A stretch of DNA of 64,000 nucleotides, taken from NCBI GenBank assembly GCA_028622995.1, contig JAJQJQ010000062.1, positions 868,001-932,000 of the forward strand, read 5' to 3'. The stretch comes from Panagrolaimus kolymaensis. Its lineage: Eukaryota > Nematoda > Chromadorea > Rhabditida > Panagrolaimidae. The notes beneath the pieces are model-generated. The model made no database searches. It had not been told where the DNA came from and saw only the letters and a program-made list of their open reading frames with translations. This document shows, in pieces, positions 13,701-27,185 of this stretch (within the stretch, counting starts at the first letter, position 1; the number at the start of each line of letters is the position of its first letter). Position numbers and translations under genes: made by a program.

Positions 13701-16700
13701 ACAAACGATAATTGTTTTTTTGGATTTCCAAGATTTTTACTTTCATGTTTGGCAATTTTCTGAAATTAATCGGTAAAATGCTTTGAATAGAGACATTGCA
13801 ATTTTTATATTTCGAGAGGCTTTTTTTTTATTTTCATCCATGAAGCCACAGACACATTTTTTTTATAGAATGGTACCACTACGAAAATTTCTTTACAGTT
13901 TTTGATACTTGCTTGAGTTAAAAATTCTTAAAATGTTCTTTAAAAAGGCATCTCGAAATTATCTGAGAAATATTTTTTACACACAAAACAAAATTCAATT
14001 CTTTTTTTCAAAATTAAGAATCTCATTTTTTTGGATCCCTCCAAATCACTCTTTTTTCTTTTTTGTAAAAAAAACCTCATTTTTCATTTCTGTGAGAAAA
14101 AAAGAAAAGAGAAGGACTTGACTTGATTTGACTTGCCCTTTATTATTTTTCAGAGTCATCATCTCCTCTTTTTTATTTTTTGACTTTGTGACTTTCATCC
14201 ATCCCTCTTCTCCCTCATCTTATTCCTTAATTTATTTTTTTCGTGACGTAATTGCCTTCAGTTGTCTTTTTTTCCCCTTCCCTCCAACTTCGATCATCTG
14301 TCCATCTATCTATCCCAATCGCTTCGGATATCTCAAAATCTTAAAAAAAAAACTCATCATGGATTTCTTATGTTTTTTATTTTTTTTTTCAAAAATCTAC
14401 CAGTCACTAATGTCTCAAATTGACCATGATGCTCGAGGCATTTAATTTATCTCGGAAAAAATGTTTCTTCTTCTTCTCCGGTTTAAGCAACAACAACTTT
14501 TACTTGATATTTTTCTTCTTTCCTTCCTTCCTGAAAATAAAAAAAACCGGAATAACCCAAATTTAGGCCGCCGCCAGCCATCAACGTTGTTGTCGTCGTC
14601 GGCGTCGTGGATGTCTGAAGACATTTTTTCTTTCAACTCTCTCTTTTCATTATTTTTTAAACTTTTAATTTACGTCGTTTAGCCGCTGCCGCCGCTTGCT
14701 TCCGTTGTTTAGGGTAATTAGTTTTTTTTCTTTTTACTGATTTCTGCTTGAAGCATGATTTTTTTTTTCGGAACTGATAAAGTTAATCCAACGAGACTAC
14801 TAGTAGATTTTTTTTTCTCAATCATCGGATAAGCAAATTAGATCACTACTTGAAAATATATTTCTCTCCTAATTTTCTTAATTTTTACGCAATAAAAAAA
14901 GGTTAATTTTTAAGCGAATTAAAAAATAAAATTAAAGTGTAACAATAGTTTTTTTTTATTTGAATCAAATTATTTTTTGGCTTAAATTAAAAAACCTTTA
15001 TTTATGGGCGCGCTCAAAGTTGATGAAAGTATTTTTTAAATAATTTAGCTCAACGAAAAAAAGCGGCTTCATTAATTCTTGATTTGATAGAAATTTAATT
15101 TACTAAACAAAGACATACAAAATAAATTTTTTTACTCCACCAAAAAAGGAATGTTGTGTTTTGAGTCATTTTTCTTTCTCTTAATTATTGAAGAAAAGAA
15201 TAGTGATTTTGAGTATTTTTCACTTGGATTTAGGTTTTTAATATTCGAATTTTTTATCATCAAAAAAGAATACTGTTCCACTTTCATTTGTTTTTTTTTT
15301 TTGCATTTTATCTTTTTTATAATAACTTTGCTTTCATTATTCTTGTTTGCCAAAGAAAAAAACAAAACAACAAGGAAGAAAGTTCTTTTTTTTTTTGTAT
15401 TTTTGTATTATACAAAAAAAGTGTACAAAAATGTGTAACAAAAATAAAAAAGACTTCATTAATTTTATTTTTATTTTTCAATGTTCGAACAATTCCTTTC
15501 CCTTTTTTCTTTTGTAAAAATCATTCAACCACAAATTTGATTTTCTCCTTTTTGTTTTTCATCAATATTTTTTTTGTTGCTTGAAGAAACACAAAATAAT
15601 AATAGCTTTGGATCATTGGAACATTTTGGGGAGAAAAAAATTCGATAAAAGCCAATAACTACAATTTCAGTGATTTTTCAAGATTTATGATTTTTATTTT
15701 AATTGCCTCAAGCAGTGGAGTTATTTTTGATGATTCAATCAACTTTTTTGTCTTCATTTGCTTTAGATACTCACATTTTTTATTATTTATGATTCATTTT
15801 AAAGTTATTGCTTGCTTACGTTTAATTTTTTATTTTTCTTCCAAAACTTGGCCTCAAAAAAAACCTGAATAATGGAATTAAAAATTAATCAAAAATTTAT
15901 AGTCTTCCAAGTTTTTGATTTTATATATTTTTAAATTTTAAATGGTTTTATCGTTTACAAAAAAAAAACATGTTTTGATTATTTATGGAACATCGAATAA
16001 CTCTCGAGGATTGGGTTTTTGGGAAGCTTTTAAAAAGAAATTTTTTGATTTTTTCTTATTATTTCATAATCCAAATTGTTGAGAGTCTCGCATTCTTTTT
16101 TAGGGATCATTTATGAAAATATTCTGTCATCAAAAATTCAGATCTTCCGTTTATTTTTAATTATTTTTTTCCTGCAAAAATTACTCAACAACACAAAAAA
16201 CTAGCTTTTGCAAATTCTTATTTTTTTTTTTGCAATGGGTTTTGTTTTGTTTCTTGCGGAACAATAAGTTTGTTGTGCAAACAAATTTCCTCGCCTTTTT
16301 TACTTTTGTTGTATTTTTGGCGCTTAAAGAAAAATTAACCATTGTCCTTCAAAAAAAGAAAGTGAAAGAGGCTATTTTTTAATTTTTGGCCTTTAAAGAT
16401 TTTTATCTTCTTTTTTTCATTTGAGTGAAAGGTATTCTTGATTTGCACCTGTAATTTACCAACAAAAAAAACTTTTTTTACCTCTTTTTTTTTATTATGC
16501 TCACTAATACCCGTTAAAAACAAAGTCTGAAAAAATAAACAGGTTTTTTCTTTCCTTTTTTTGCCACCGTTGGTCATTCATTGAAAATGAATCCCGTTTA
16601 AATATGTATAATCAAAAGCAACTATCATCAAATAAATAAATAAATGAGTGGTATTCTTATTTTCGGAAGAATCAAAAAAAAATGTTAACCGTTTCGTTTA

Positions 16701-18824
16701 TAAAAAAATGGAAGAAAAAGGGAAAAATCAAGCGAGACGGCGGCAGCCGGCAATGAAGGAAGGAAGGAAGGTGGAGTTAATTTCTTGTTTTTTTCTTATA
16801 TGTCCAAAGATTTTTTATTGGATTTTTTTTGCCCCGTAAAAAGGTATGTATGAGGCAATCCGAATAAGCTAAATTCGTTGTTGAATCATAAAAAAAGGTG
16901 GATTCGAAAAATACAACAACAAAAAAATTTCTTTAAAAAAGCGGAAGAAAAAAATAAGTCATTTTGTTGTTTGTTTCTAATAAAACAAACATGAATTAAA
17001 ATTTGTTTACGCCGGAATGATTTTTATTTTAATTTTCAATGTCAATCATAAAAAAAATCCTGATTGCTTCTTTTTTTCTTCTTTGTTTTTATGGATTGGA
17101 TTGAATGCATCTTAGGTAATTATTTTGTGTTTTGGATTCTCTGAAACAAAAAAGTGTGCTTTTCAAAAAAGAAAAATAGCTTGCTTCTTTTGCCATTTTT
17201 TTGGAGGAAAATTTCTAGCAAAACCAAAATTTGTAATTAATAAAATTATGTGATTTGATTAACTAGAGTAATTTAAAAAAGTTGAAAATACTAAAATCTG
17301 AGATACTTCTCTGCCAAATAAAAGCCACTGGAGAAGTATGGCATCATTCGACCTCGATGGTTCAAATTCCATAGTTCTACGAGACCTGTTTATTTTATTT
17401 TCTTCTCTACAAAATATACTTTTTTTAAACACCGATTAAACGTTTTTTTTTTATTAGACTTTTTTATCACTTCCTGTTTCAAAGTTTTCCGCATTTTTTG
17501 TTCATCATCTCCTTTCTATTAAAAAAAACTTAAAAAACCATACATTTTTATTGTCTTTCTTACTTGGTTTTTCATTTTTCATCTCCCGAAAATAAGACCC
17601 GAAGAAGAAATTGAAATAACCCTGACCTGCAAAAAAGAAAAAAATATTTCATCCTTTCACTTTCTTTCATTTCTTTTTTTAGAAGACTTTTTCATTTTCA
17701 AACTAAACATTTTTTATTTTATTAAAAAAGAAAGAAAGAAATATAAAAATGTAACGCTTTTGTTACTGATACACTACCACAACCAACCAAACAACCTAAA
17801 TCATTCAAGAAAAGAAAAAAAAATTTATCGTCTCCTTTTTTTGATGCTTCTGCAGCTGGCGTTGGTTGCTTGCTACTTTCATTCGAGAATCCTTTTTTTT
17901 GTTTTCGAAAAAGGAAGAAAGAAATAATAAATGAATAAATGATAAAAACTTGTTGTTATCAAGTTTTTATTATCGTGTCGTCGATTTAAATCCCATTCAT
18001 TTTTAAAAAGTAATGTATAAAGAAAAAACTTGAAATGCCATATTTTTTATTTATCCTGATTTTTAGATAATAAAAATTTTGAAAAAAAAAACATGGCGAA
18101 ATAAAAAAAAGGCGGTAAAATACTTTTCACTTTTTTTATCGACGACGACGCTTCTTCTTAATTTTTTTTTGAAGAAAAAATGTTTCATGGAAAATTTTGA
18201 AGTGATTTTGTTCTTGTCATTCATTGTTGTCACTTTCAGTTTATCCTTTTCTTTTTTTTGTTGATATCCCACTGAGTTTATATCCCGTTACGGAAGGAAT
18301 AAGAAGCAAACGAATAACAAGCGACGAGAGATGAAAGAGAAAGAAAGAGTTTAATCCTGATTTTTTTTATATCCATGACGAACGATAACGATGTTGATGA
18401 TCGCCCTGTTTTTCAACAATTTCTTTTTTCCGGCAATTTCCGTTTACTTCTTTTCTCTTTGCTGCTTTTTTGGTGTCATCGTTATAATCCTTTTTTAAGT
18501 TAAATGGAGTTAATAGGTAAAAGAATTAGGAAAGCACACGTAGGCTTCTTGGCGACATTTATAAAGAGATATCTATAGCAAAGCTTTTTTTAAGTCTAAC
18601 GTTGCAATTTGCAAACAATAATTTTAACATTAAAATTATGGCCATTTTTTCCCTTTGACTTTTACAAACCAATCGCTTTTTTTTTATTGTCCGAGATTAC
18701 TTTCTTGAAATCCAAAAATTTGTTTCAAACTTTATCGTTTTTTATTTTTAATTCCCGCGGCACATTATTTTATGATTCATAACTTTTTAACAATTAATTA
18801 CCCAACCTTTTTTTTAGAAAAAAA
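10789..18824. other. Eight-kilobase gene-poor low-complexity region
   Basis: Dominated by A and T runs, with many short open frames rich in Phe, Lys and Ile on both strands. None shows a known motif, a consistent exon series or a non-homopolymeric codon pattern. It presumably contains the distal promoter of the PAN-domain gene. A 9-bp inverted pair (ATACTTCTC/GAGAAGTAT) near 17308-17340, followed by a tRNA-B-box-like GGTTCAAATTCC, is present but does not fold as a tRNA. Confidence 0.45.
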
Positions 18825-21634
18825 ATGTCCAAGAAGGAGTCTTGGAACCTTCTAACAATAGTTTTAAATTGTTTGATTATTTTATTTTCAACAGTTAATT
18901 GTCAAGAAGAAGATAGACCGAAAGCTTTTGCAGCTCCAATTGGGCAAAATGCACTTGAATTAGATGGAACAAATAAAGCATTTTTTAGTGAGTCATTTAA
19001 TATTTTTTTATTTTGCCTAAAATGATTGCGTCAAACTCAAAAAAGAATGGAGAAAAAATTATCTCGTTCCAAATGAAAGAACAAAAAAATTAGTTTTAGT
19101 AACCACAAAAATATAATAAATATAAAAAAATGGACAATAAATATTGTTTTTTATTTTTGTTGAAAAAAAAAGAGAAACCGGTTATCTTTTTTTGTTTGTA
19201 TAACTGGACCATACTTTTTTTGCAGACAAAAAAAAGAAATTTATTTTAGGTGTTTTTTTTCTTGGGCAAAGTATTAAAAAAATAAGTCATAATATAACGG
19301 AAACAAAAAATGAGAGAGAAAAAACTTTTTTCGGGGAAGAAAACAAAAAATACAACTTTCAATAATATAATTTTCCAAAGATAAAAAATTCACATAATAC
19401 TTTTATTTATTTATTTATTTATTTCAGAAATTGGAGCAACTCGTGATGGAATAACTCGAGCAATAGCAGATGAAGTTGCACCTGGAATTGAATTAAAATT
19501 CCCTCCAAATTCCCCGAATGATCTTCCAGCGTATGATGAAGAAGTTGTGGAACCTAATAGAGAGGAAGAATTATTTATTCCTGCCATTTATCGAAATGAA
19601 ACAGAAAAGGAAAAAGAAGCAAAGAAAACTACAACGACTTCTCGTCCACCAACAACTACCACGAGAAGAGCAGTTACATTTGGTCGAGAAACTTTGCCAC
19701 CTCCATCATTTTCTTCTCGTCCATTGGCGCCACAACCTCCAGTACCTCTTCCACCTGCAATTCAAACAAGATTCCCACAACAACCTCAACTACCTCGACC
19801 TATTATTCAAAATCAACCACGTCCACCACCGCCACAACCTACAAGGGCGCCATTTCCTCCTCCACCACCTCCAACTCGTCCACCTCCTCCTCCTCCTCCA
19901 CAAACTCGTCCACCACCTCCTCCAGCTCCTATATTCCAAACTCGTCCACCACAAACATTACCTCCAGCTCCACCTACTCAACCTCCACGAATTATCCAAC
20001 AACAACAACAACGTCCTCAACCATTACCAACAGCTTTTAGGCCTCAACCTTCTTTGCAACCTCAAACCCTTCCAGCTTTTCAACAACAACAACCGCAGCA
20101 GCAACAGCAACCATTTATACCTCAACTTCGACCTGTTCAACAACAACAAAGGCCTCAACAATTTCAAATTAGGCCACCACCTCCGCCACCCGTGCAACAA
20201 CAAACTCGACCTCCTCCTCCACCACCACCGCCTCCAGCAACAACGACTCAAAGAGTTTTTATTACTCAACCTCCTCCTCCTCAAACTCAACCACCTCCGC
20301 CACCGCCGCCGCCACAAGTTTTACAACCATTTCGTCCTAGAATTCGTCCAGGTTTACAACCAAATTTCCAACAACAACAACAAGCTACTCCACCACCTCG
20401 ACCTCTTCGACCTTTCCGTCCAGCAAACAATCGACCTTTTCGACCGCGTCAACGTACTCAAGATCCCACTGGGCTTCGAAATGGATTTTGTCCATTCACA
20501 ATCTTTTATCAATCTGGCCCAGCTGCCGCATTTGAAACTCAACAAACTTACACTCATTTTGCTTCAGTGGTTTCGGTGGATCAATGCGCTCGAACTTGTC
20601 ATGAATTTAATTGTGAAAGTGCATTCTTTGATTCCACAAATCGTCATTGCCAATTTAATCCAGGTCATGCATCTCAAGCATCTGCGGGTAGTTGTCCAGC
20701 ATATCCAAGTCCATTTTTAAGAAATAATGTTCCATTATCTGCTGTACCATTAAAAATTACTTGCATTACTTGTCAACGAAGTAAGTTGCTTAGTTATTAA
20801 AAGGAACAAAAAACAATTTTTGAACCTTAACAAATTCCATTTTTTTAGGAAGAAGAATAAATCGAATTCGAGGCAGAGTTTTTACTAATCGCTTTGGACA
20901 AACCCGTCGACAATTCAATCCTCAAGTTATTGGACGTTCCATAGCTAATGTCCTTCATGGAGTTGTTTTAAAACAGCCCCAAAGTGTTGCAATTGGGTTT
21001 GGTCCATCGATTCCAAGGTTAGAAAATTATAAAAGCAAAAAGCTAGAAATTACAATAAATTTTTTTTAGAGAAAATAGTTTCCATTCATCCGAAGAACTT
21101 GCATCATTGAATAATGATAAATCAGGGGAAATTGAAAAACTTGGATTAACAACAACAAAATCAAAATCTGCTGAATCCACTGAAACTGAGAGCAACAACG
21201 AAAAGGAAAAAGAAAATAAAAAGGTTGAAGAAAAACATGAAAAAATTCGTCCCCAAATGTTTTTAATGAATATGCATAAACTTTCTTCCGCTGATGCATC
21301 AGAAGAAACAAAAGAAATTCTTCTTTCAACAAGCGCTGAAACAACTAAATCAAATATTGGAGTGATTGATAGTTCCACGGAAGAAGAAAGCCACAAACAA
21401 CAACAACATGAAGAAGATGAAGATGATCTCGAAGCAACTTTACTTAAAGAAGAAGAAGCATCATCCAATCATAAAAAAATTCTTCATAAATCAACAGCAG
21501 AAGCAGCGAAAAATGGTTTAATTAAAAAATCAACAACCAAAACCATCGCCGCCCAACAACACCAACTTCAAAGAATATCAGCCGCAGATAAACCATTAGA
21601 ATCTTCAGAAGATTCAAGCATTTCATTTGCATAA
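18825..21634 (+). CDS. Secreted proline-rich protein with a PAN/apple-like domain
   Basis: Exons 18825-18987, 19428-20780, 20849-21017 and 21070-21634 join to 749 aa. Residues 1-26 are a signal peptide (LLTIVLNCLIILFSTVNC). Residues about 90-400 are a low-complexity Pro/Gln/Thr region with many PPPP and QQQQ blocks. Residues about 405-500 form a Cys-rich domain (CPFTIFYQ, CARTCHEFNCESAFFD, CQFNPG, CPAY, CITC) with the C-x3-C-x4-C spacing of PAN/apple modules. A basic linker (RRRINRIRGR) follows, then an acidic, Ser/Glu-rich tail. The architecture suggests an extracellular matrix or cuticle-associated protein; I do not know a named orthologue. A TTTTTTTAG acceptor 7 nt before the ATG is a probable trans-splice site. 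Confidence 0.85.
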
Positions 21635-22773
21635 ATAAAAATAAACAATTCTTAATTTTGCCCCGTATTTTTCCATAAAAAAAAATAAACCCCGATGATG
21701 CGAGTAATTCGAGTAACAAAAAAACCCTAAAATTTGTCTTATTTCAATTTGTTTGAGAAAAAAATAACTGCCATGACTTTGTTGTTGTTGTCTGTCGTTT
21801 TTGTGTTTTTTATTATTTTGTTTTGGGAAAAGTAAGAAAGAAAAAAACAGATATTATAATTTTATATAAATTTTCCTTTTTAATTAATTTCTCTTTTATT
21901 AACGCTCAAAGTCCTAAATGTTTTTTTTTATTTTAGTGTCTAACTTCTTCATTAAAAAAATTAATTTATATATTATCTTTGATATTCTTCTTCTTCCAGG
22001 TTTTTTCTTTTTAATATTTGTTAGTGAAATTTTTCATAATTTTGTGCCACAAAAGAAATTTTTTTAAATAAAAACTTTTGTTGAAATTTAAGCAAAATAG
22101 TTAGTTAGCAAAATGTGGAGTGGGCATAATGGAAGGCTTAATTATAAATAAAAAGCATTTTTAGTAATTACAAAAAATGAAAAAACAAAAAACCTATGGA
22201 AAATAAATGCTCTGCCAACAGCTTTAAAACAAGCAACACACACATATGCACCTGCTGAGCGACACCTGAAACAAACAACTAACTAGGTGCCATAACTCTT
22301 TGTATCGAGTGCTTTTAAACAAAAATAATAAGCTTAATTTTCCAAGAATTGAAACAGATTTTTAACATTTACCTTTTTTGTTGATAAAGTAAGTACCGGT
22401 AATTATATGTACCTTCCCATGAAAGCTAGCATACTGTAGCTAAATGCCAAAATCCATCCAATTGTTTGGTTCTTCAAAAAAATAAAACATTTCTCCTTCT
22501 TCAATGTTTCTTACTTTTTTTTGTTTTGCAACTCAACTTGCTTTTTTTATGCTTTGAGTTTTTTGTTGTTTATTTGTTGACTACGTTTCTCTATGTGTTC
22601 TTTCGCAAGTCATACATACGTGTTATAAAGCTTTTTTCTCTCTTACTCCCAGTCATTTCATTTAAAAACTTTCTTTCATATGCCATTTTCCAACTAATGC
22701 TTTTCGCGTTTTTCTCGATAAAATCTCATATATTTTTTATAACCTTGTAATTAACCATATTTTTATTTTTCAG
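21635..22773. other. Intergenic, possible unseen first exon of the SDR gene
   Basis: 3' UTR of the PAN gene (AATAAA right after its stop) and AT-rich spacer. The coding exon at 22774 needs either a spliced leader plus a non-obvious start or an upstream exon here ending in phase 1. I found no convincing one. Confidence 0.4.
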
Positions 22774-24470
22774 GAATCACGTCGCGTTTACTTCCATCAG
22801 AATCTTTGCTTGATTCAATTCGACAATATCTAACCTCAAACGTGTCTTCAATTCCTGGAGCCATATCAAATCAAATCGCTGAACTTGCTAATCGTCTGGA
22901 ATTATTAGAACGTGAAAAAGGAGCGGTAATTCGTGTTATCGGCCAAAAAATATACACCTCTGCTGCAAAAAGAGGTTTGTTACATAATTTTTATTGATTG
23001 CCATCGTCATTCTGTTGCTTTGTTGTTTTCACCGCCATTCAATAATCCTGTTGCTGCACTTTTTTTTGTCATCGTTTATATAATATTCCTTGACACAAAA
23101 ACAATGCTCTTATTTTTTATGCAACAAACACTTTGATTTTCGTGCTAGTTTGCTATCTGCCATAACTTTTGAATAACTAAAACTGCTATTTAAAGATGCT
23201 TCTTACCTTTCTAATATTCAATATTTTTCAGGATTGAAAAAAATGATGGACGAAGAAAATGATAGCTTTTTTCTAACTTATGTTATTTTTGCTGTTCTTG
23301 GAAGTTGTGTGCTTTATCTTATTAGGTTTTTTACTTTATTGCTTCATTTCAAAGTTTTGTACCATTATTTTTTAGACGATACATCAAAGGTGGACAATTC
23401 ACTGAAAATATTAAACCCAAAGGAAAGATTGCTCTTGTTACTGGCGCTTCATCGGGTATTGGTAAACAAATGTAAAATTGGAATTTGTTCTTTGATTTCT
23501 TCTAATTTCCTTTCTTTTTTTTAGTGCAAGAGATTTGAATATTCGCGGATTAAAAGTTTATCTTCTTTGTCGTTCCCGTCAACGTGGTCTTGATGCTATT
23601 TGTGATCTCTCGTCCCATTATGGCTGTGATTCAACTCGTCTCATCCTTCTTGAAGGTGATCTCGCTGATTTTTCAACCATCCGTCGAGCTGTTGAACAAT
23701 TCAATGAGAAAGAAGATCATCTTGATATCCTTGTTAACAATGCTGGAATAATGTTCCATCCCAAATTTGAAATTACCAAAGATGGACACGAACTTACATG
23801 GCAAAGCAATTATCTTGGGCATTTTCTTCTAACGCACCTTTTACTTCCAAAGCTTGAAGCAGCTGAATCCGCAAGAATTGTTAGTGTTTCCAGTCTCATG
23901 CACAAATATGCTGACAATGTTGTTCAAGAAACAGTGGAAGCGAAGAATTTATATAGCCGATTTTCAAAAACTTATGCTCGGTCCAAACTTGCTCAAATCA
24001 TGAATGCTGCTTATATGACGAAAGTGTTACGTGGTAAAAATCCAACAACTAAAATTATTATCAACAGTTGCCATCCTGGAACAGTAAGTTTTGATTATTT
24101 TATAACATGCTTTTGTTTATCTTTAAAATTTTCAGGTTAACACGAATCTCATCCACAACACGCCATTTTCGTTCCCAATCATTCAAACAATTTTGACACC
24201 TTTTACTTGGTTTTTCTTGAAGACTGATCAAGATGGAGCTCAAACGCCACTTTTCTTGGCATTATCAAAGAAGATCGATGGCATATCTGGAAAATACTTT
24301 AGGTGAGTTACTTTTGTTTTCACATTGTTACTTTATTGATTTCGTTCATTTTCAGCGAATGCAAAGAAAAGATGCCTCAACATCCTCTTGCTTTTGATAT
24401 GGATGCCGCTGAAAATCTTTACAACTACAGCCTTCAATCCTGTAATCTCGAACTTGAAGATTATTTTTAA
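22774..24470 (+). CDS. Membrane-anchored short-chain dehydrogenase, retinol-dehydrogenase-like
   Basis: Exons 22774-22974, 23232-23325, 23376-23471, 23525-24083, 24136-24302 and 24356-24470. From the first in-frame Met (23243) the protein is 339 aa: a TM anchor (LTYVIFAVLGSCVLYLI), the Rossmann motif TGASSGIG, NNAGIM, the catalytic Ser in VSVSS, and the active site YARSK. This is the classical SDR order seen in RDH11-14/DHRS13-type enzymes that oxidise or reduce retinoid or steroid-like substrates with NAD(P)H at the ER. The exon at 22774-22974 is in frame upstream and encodes a 66-aa amphipathic, coiled-coil-like segment (NQIAELANRLELLEREKG) that ordinary RDHs lack. Whether it is a true N-terminal extension or a separate transcript is open. 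AATAAA at 24562. Confidence 0.9.
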
Positions 24471-24943
24471 TCCTAAGATTTTTGCCTCCTATGTTTATCC
24501 ATTGTATTGTAACATATTCCCTTTTTTCTTCTTTGTTGTAATTTACTTTTAAATCTTTTGTAATAAAAGCTTGTATCGTTTGCAATTGTCTCGTTTTATC
24601 TTCAAAAGTTCGAAAAAACTACGATTTGGTTGTTTCACAGTTAATGACAAAGTTTCAGAATGATCATTCATGATAAACTAAGAAAGGCTATTAAAGAATT
24701 TGGGCATACTAAGGTTTTTTCAATCCAAAGTTAAAAACTCATTTTGTCCAAACCATGAGCATTGAATCGCTTGAATGAAGCTTAAATTTACATAAGAAAC
24801 AAGAAGACAAAAACAAAAAACAACAATTTTCTCTAAGTTTTGGAAATGCACAATCGAAAAATCTTTGATACAATAAAACTTTATTAACACAATCAAAATC
24901 AACAAAAAGTAAACATAAACAAATACAATCAATCAACAAAAAT

Positions 24944-26603
24944 TTATTCTTTCAATTTTCTTCCTTTCTTTATCATCATCTTTGGTTTTGATTTCATCGT
25001 ATCATCTTCATCTTCAATTTTCTTATCATTTGGTTTTCGCCTAAAAATTCACAGTAAGTTCAACAAACAATAAGAAACACAAAACTTACTTCCTATTCTT
25101 CGACATAAGCTTTTCAATTTCTTCAGGAGAACATCCTTTCATTGCCAAATCTTTCCTTTTGTAATTCTCTCGTTGTTCACCAAATTTTTGCCTTTCCAAC
25201 TTGATTTCAGCTTCACGTTTGAGCAGGAGAACATCGGTAACATATTTTGTAACTTTCGTATGATTGACGGATAATTTATCCAATTTTCTTCCAACTACTT
25301 CTTCGATGTCACGTAACAAAGTAATATCATATTGAGTAACGAAGGTTATGGCGCTACCAAATCGACCAGCACGAGCAGAACGACCAACACGATGAACATA
25401 AGTTTTTGGTGTTCGTGGAACATTGTGATTGACAACAAGATCAACCTAAAAAAGTTAAAGTTAAAAACCATTCTTGAACGTATGAAACTTACATGTGGAA
25501 TATCAAGACCTCTTGCAGCAACATCAGTACCAATCAAAATACGAATCCTTTTTGAACGAAAATCATTCAAAGCAGCATTTCTTTCTCTTTGGGGAATCAT
25601 GGAATGAAGAGAACCAACCTAAAAATAAAAGTCATTTATTGTTGAAAATAATGAAAACTTACATTAAAACCAAGTCCTCTGAACATTAAAGCTAATGCTT
25701 GACATTCTCGACAAGTATAAGCAAAAACAAGTATTGAACGATTATCACGATTCTCATAAAAGTTTTTCACCACATAGACCAAATAAGCATCTTTCACACT
25801 GATGGGACACAAAACATAGCGTTGTTCCAAGTTTTCCACAGTTTTGACGGTATCAAGATCTTCAAAAAAGTATGGCTTGTGAACAGAGACTTCGTGAAGT
25901 TTGGTTAAAGCTGACGTGATTGTTGCAGAAAAGAGCAAAGTTTGACGTTTTTTGCCCATCGCTTGAAAAATTGTTTTGAGTTGAGTTGCATATGGACCAT
26001 CAAGCATTTGATCCGCTTCATCGAGAACAAGGTATTGAATCTTCTTGAAAAGTTTTCCAACCACTTCTGGATCAGATTCAATGCTATCAGCTAATCGACC
26101 AGGTGTAGCTACAACGACATGAGGTTTCCTATAAAAAAACAAAACAAATAAGCATGTTAAAATCGAACAAAAATAAAGCAATATGTTACCGAGCAAGTTC
26201 ATTTCCTTGTATCACTTGATCTCTTCCACCAGTAACAGTACAAACTTGAAGATTGAGCGGACGTCCAAATGCAATAAATTGATCAGAAATTTGAGTAGCC
26301 AATTCACGAGTTGGTGTTAAAATAACAGCAAAAATTCCATATGGATCAACAGCAAGCTTTTGTAATATTGGAAGAGCAAATGCTAAAGTTTTTCCTGTTC
26401 CAGTTTTAGCACATCCCAGTACATCAGATCCATCAAGAATTTTAGGAATACAGCTGGCCTAAATGAGAAGCAAATTAAATTTGTTTTATAAAAGATCATT
26501 CTTGACATACTTGAACAGGAGTTGGTTCGGTTAATCCATATTCATTGAGCTGTTTTGTAAGCCATTTTCCAATACCAAGTTCTTCAAAAGTAGTCGACGA
26601 CAT
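24944..26603 (-). CDS. ddx-49: DEAD-box RNA helicase DDX49/Dbp8
   Basis: Exons 26603-26511, 26458-26190, 26128-25663, 25618-25493, 25445-25090 and 25040-24944 give 468 aa. Motifs in order: [10 protein letters not shown] and the Q motif near residue 7-35, AKTGTGKT (I), PTRELA (Ia), TPGR (Ib), DEAD in VLDEADQML (II), SAT (III), [20 protein letters not shown] (V) and [10 protein letters not shown] (VI), with a Lys-rich tail. Overall pattern and length fit DDX49/Dbp8, a nucleolar helicase for 18S rRNA processing in the small-subunit processome. Convergent with the SDR gene (473 nt between stops) and divergent from ARP1 (582 nt). A minus-strand AATAAA at 24885-24880 could end the transcript. Confidence 0.95.
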
Positions 26604-27185
26604 TTCGTTTAATCGATGCACCTGAAATGTCAACAAATTAGCAACAAAAAAAATAGGTACATAAAGCAGTCATTTGGGAAAGGAAAAATTAACGAAAAGT
26701 TTGACGCGATTTTTTTCTAACTTTTGCAACACGAAGGATTGAAGTTTTGTTCCTTCAATCATTTTTATTACTCTATTGAATTTAACTTGTTTAATGGCTT
26801 GGAGCAAAAAAAGTTACTAAAAATTTTTATTTATGTTTGTAGTTTTGTAAAGTAAAAAAAGAATGAGTTTAGTTGAAAGAACTCAAATCAAAGGTTTTGA
26901 TTTTGATTGAAAAAAATTAGCTATGTTTGCTTTACCCATACTTCGGGCATAATGTAACAGCGTAGCTAAAAGAGAGCGCGAAGAGATGAGAAAAATTTTT
27001 CATCGTCAAACTTGCTCTAATTTTTTCGTCGATGAAAAAGCTTTCTTCTTCCACCATTTTCTCCAACTATGAGTTTCTTCGATTGTCAAAGTTTCATTTT
27101 TTGCGCGTGCAAATTCAATCACATCTTTGCGTTTTTAAAATTTGTGTTAACCTCTTATTTATTTTTTAGTAACCGACAATCAAAT
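26604..27185. promoter_or_regulatory. Shared upstream region of DDX49 and ARP1
   Basis: This 582-nt gap separates two divergently transcribed housekeeping genes, so their promoters must share it. A TTTTTTTAG acceptor at 27161-27169 precedes the ARP1 ATG by 16 nt and is a probable spliced-leader or 5' UTR acceptor. No specific factor site is identified. Confidence 0.45.

Noticed and set aside
11440..14700. Many 60-105-codon frames in the gene-poor region
   Set aside because: Composition is poly-Phe/Lys/Ile from T and A runs; frames occur equally on both strands and have no splice partners.
17300..17390. tRNA-like segment with a 9-bp stem and GGTTCAAATTCC
   Set aside because: The T-arm would have an 8-nt loop, no 7-bp acceptor stem pairs, and no anticodon arm fits. 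At best a degenerate tRNA-derived repeat.
19518..20720. 400-codon open frame overlapping the PAN-domain gene (plus strand, other frame)
   Set aside because: It is the out-of-frame reading of CAA/CCA/CCT repeats in the Pro/Gln-rich exon; no start context and no domain.
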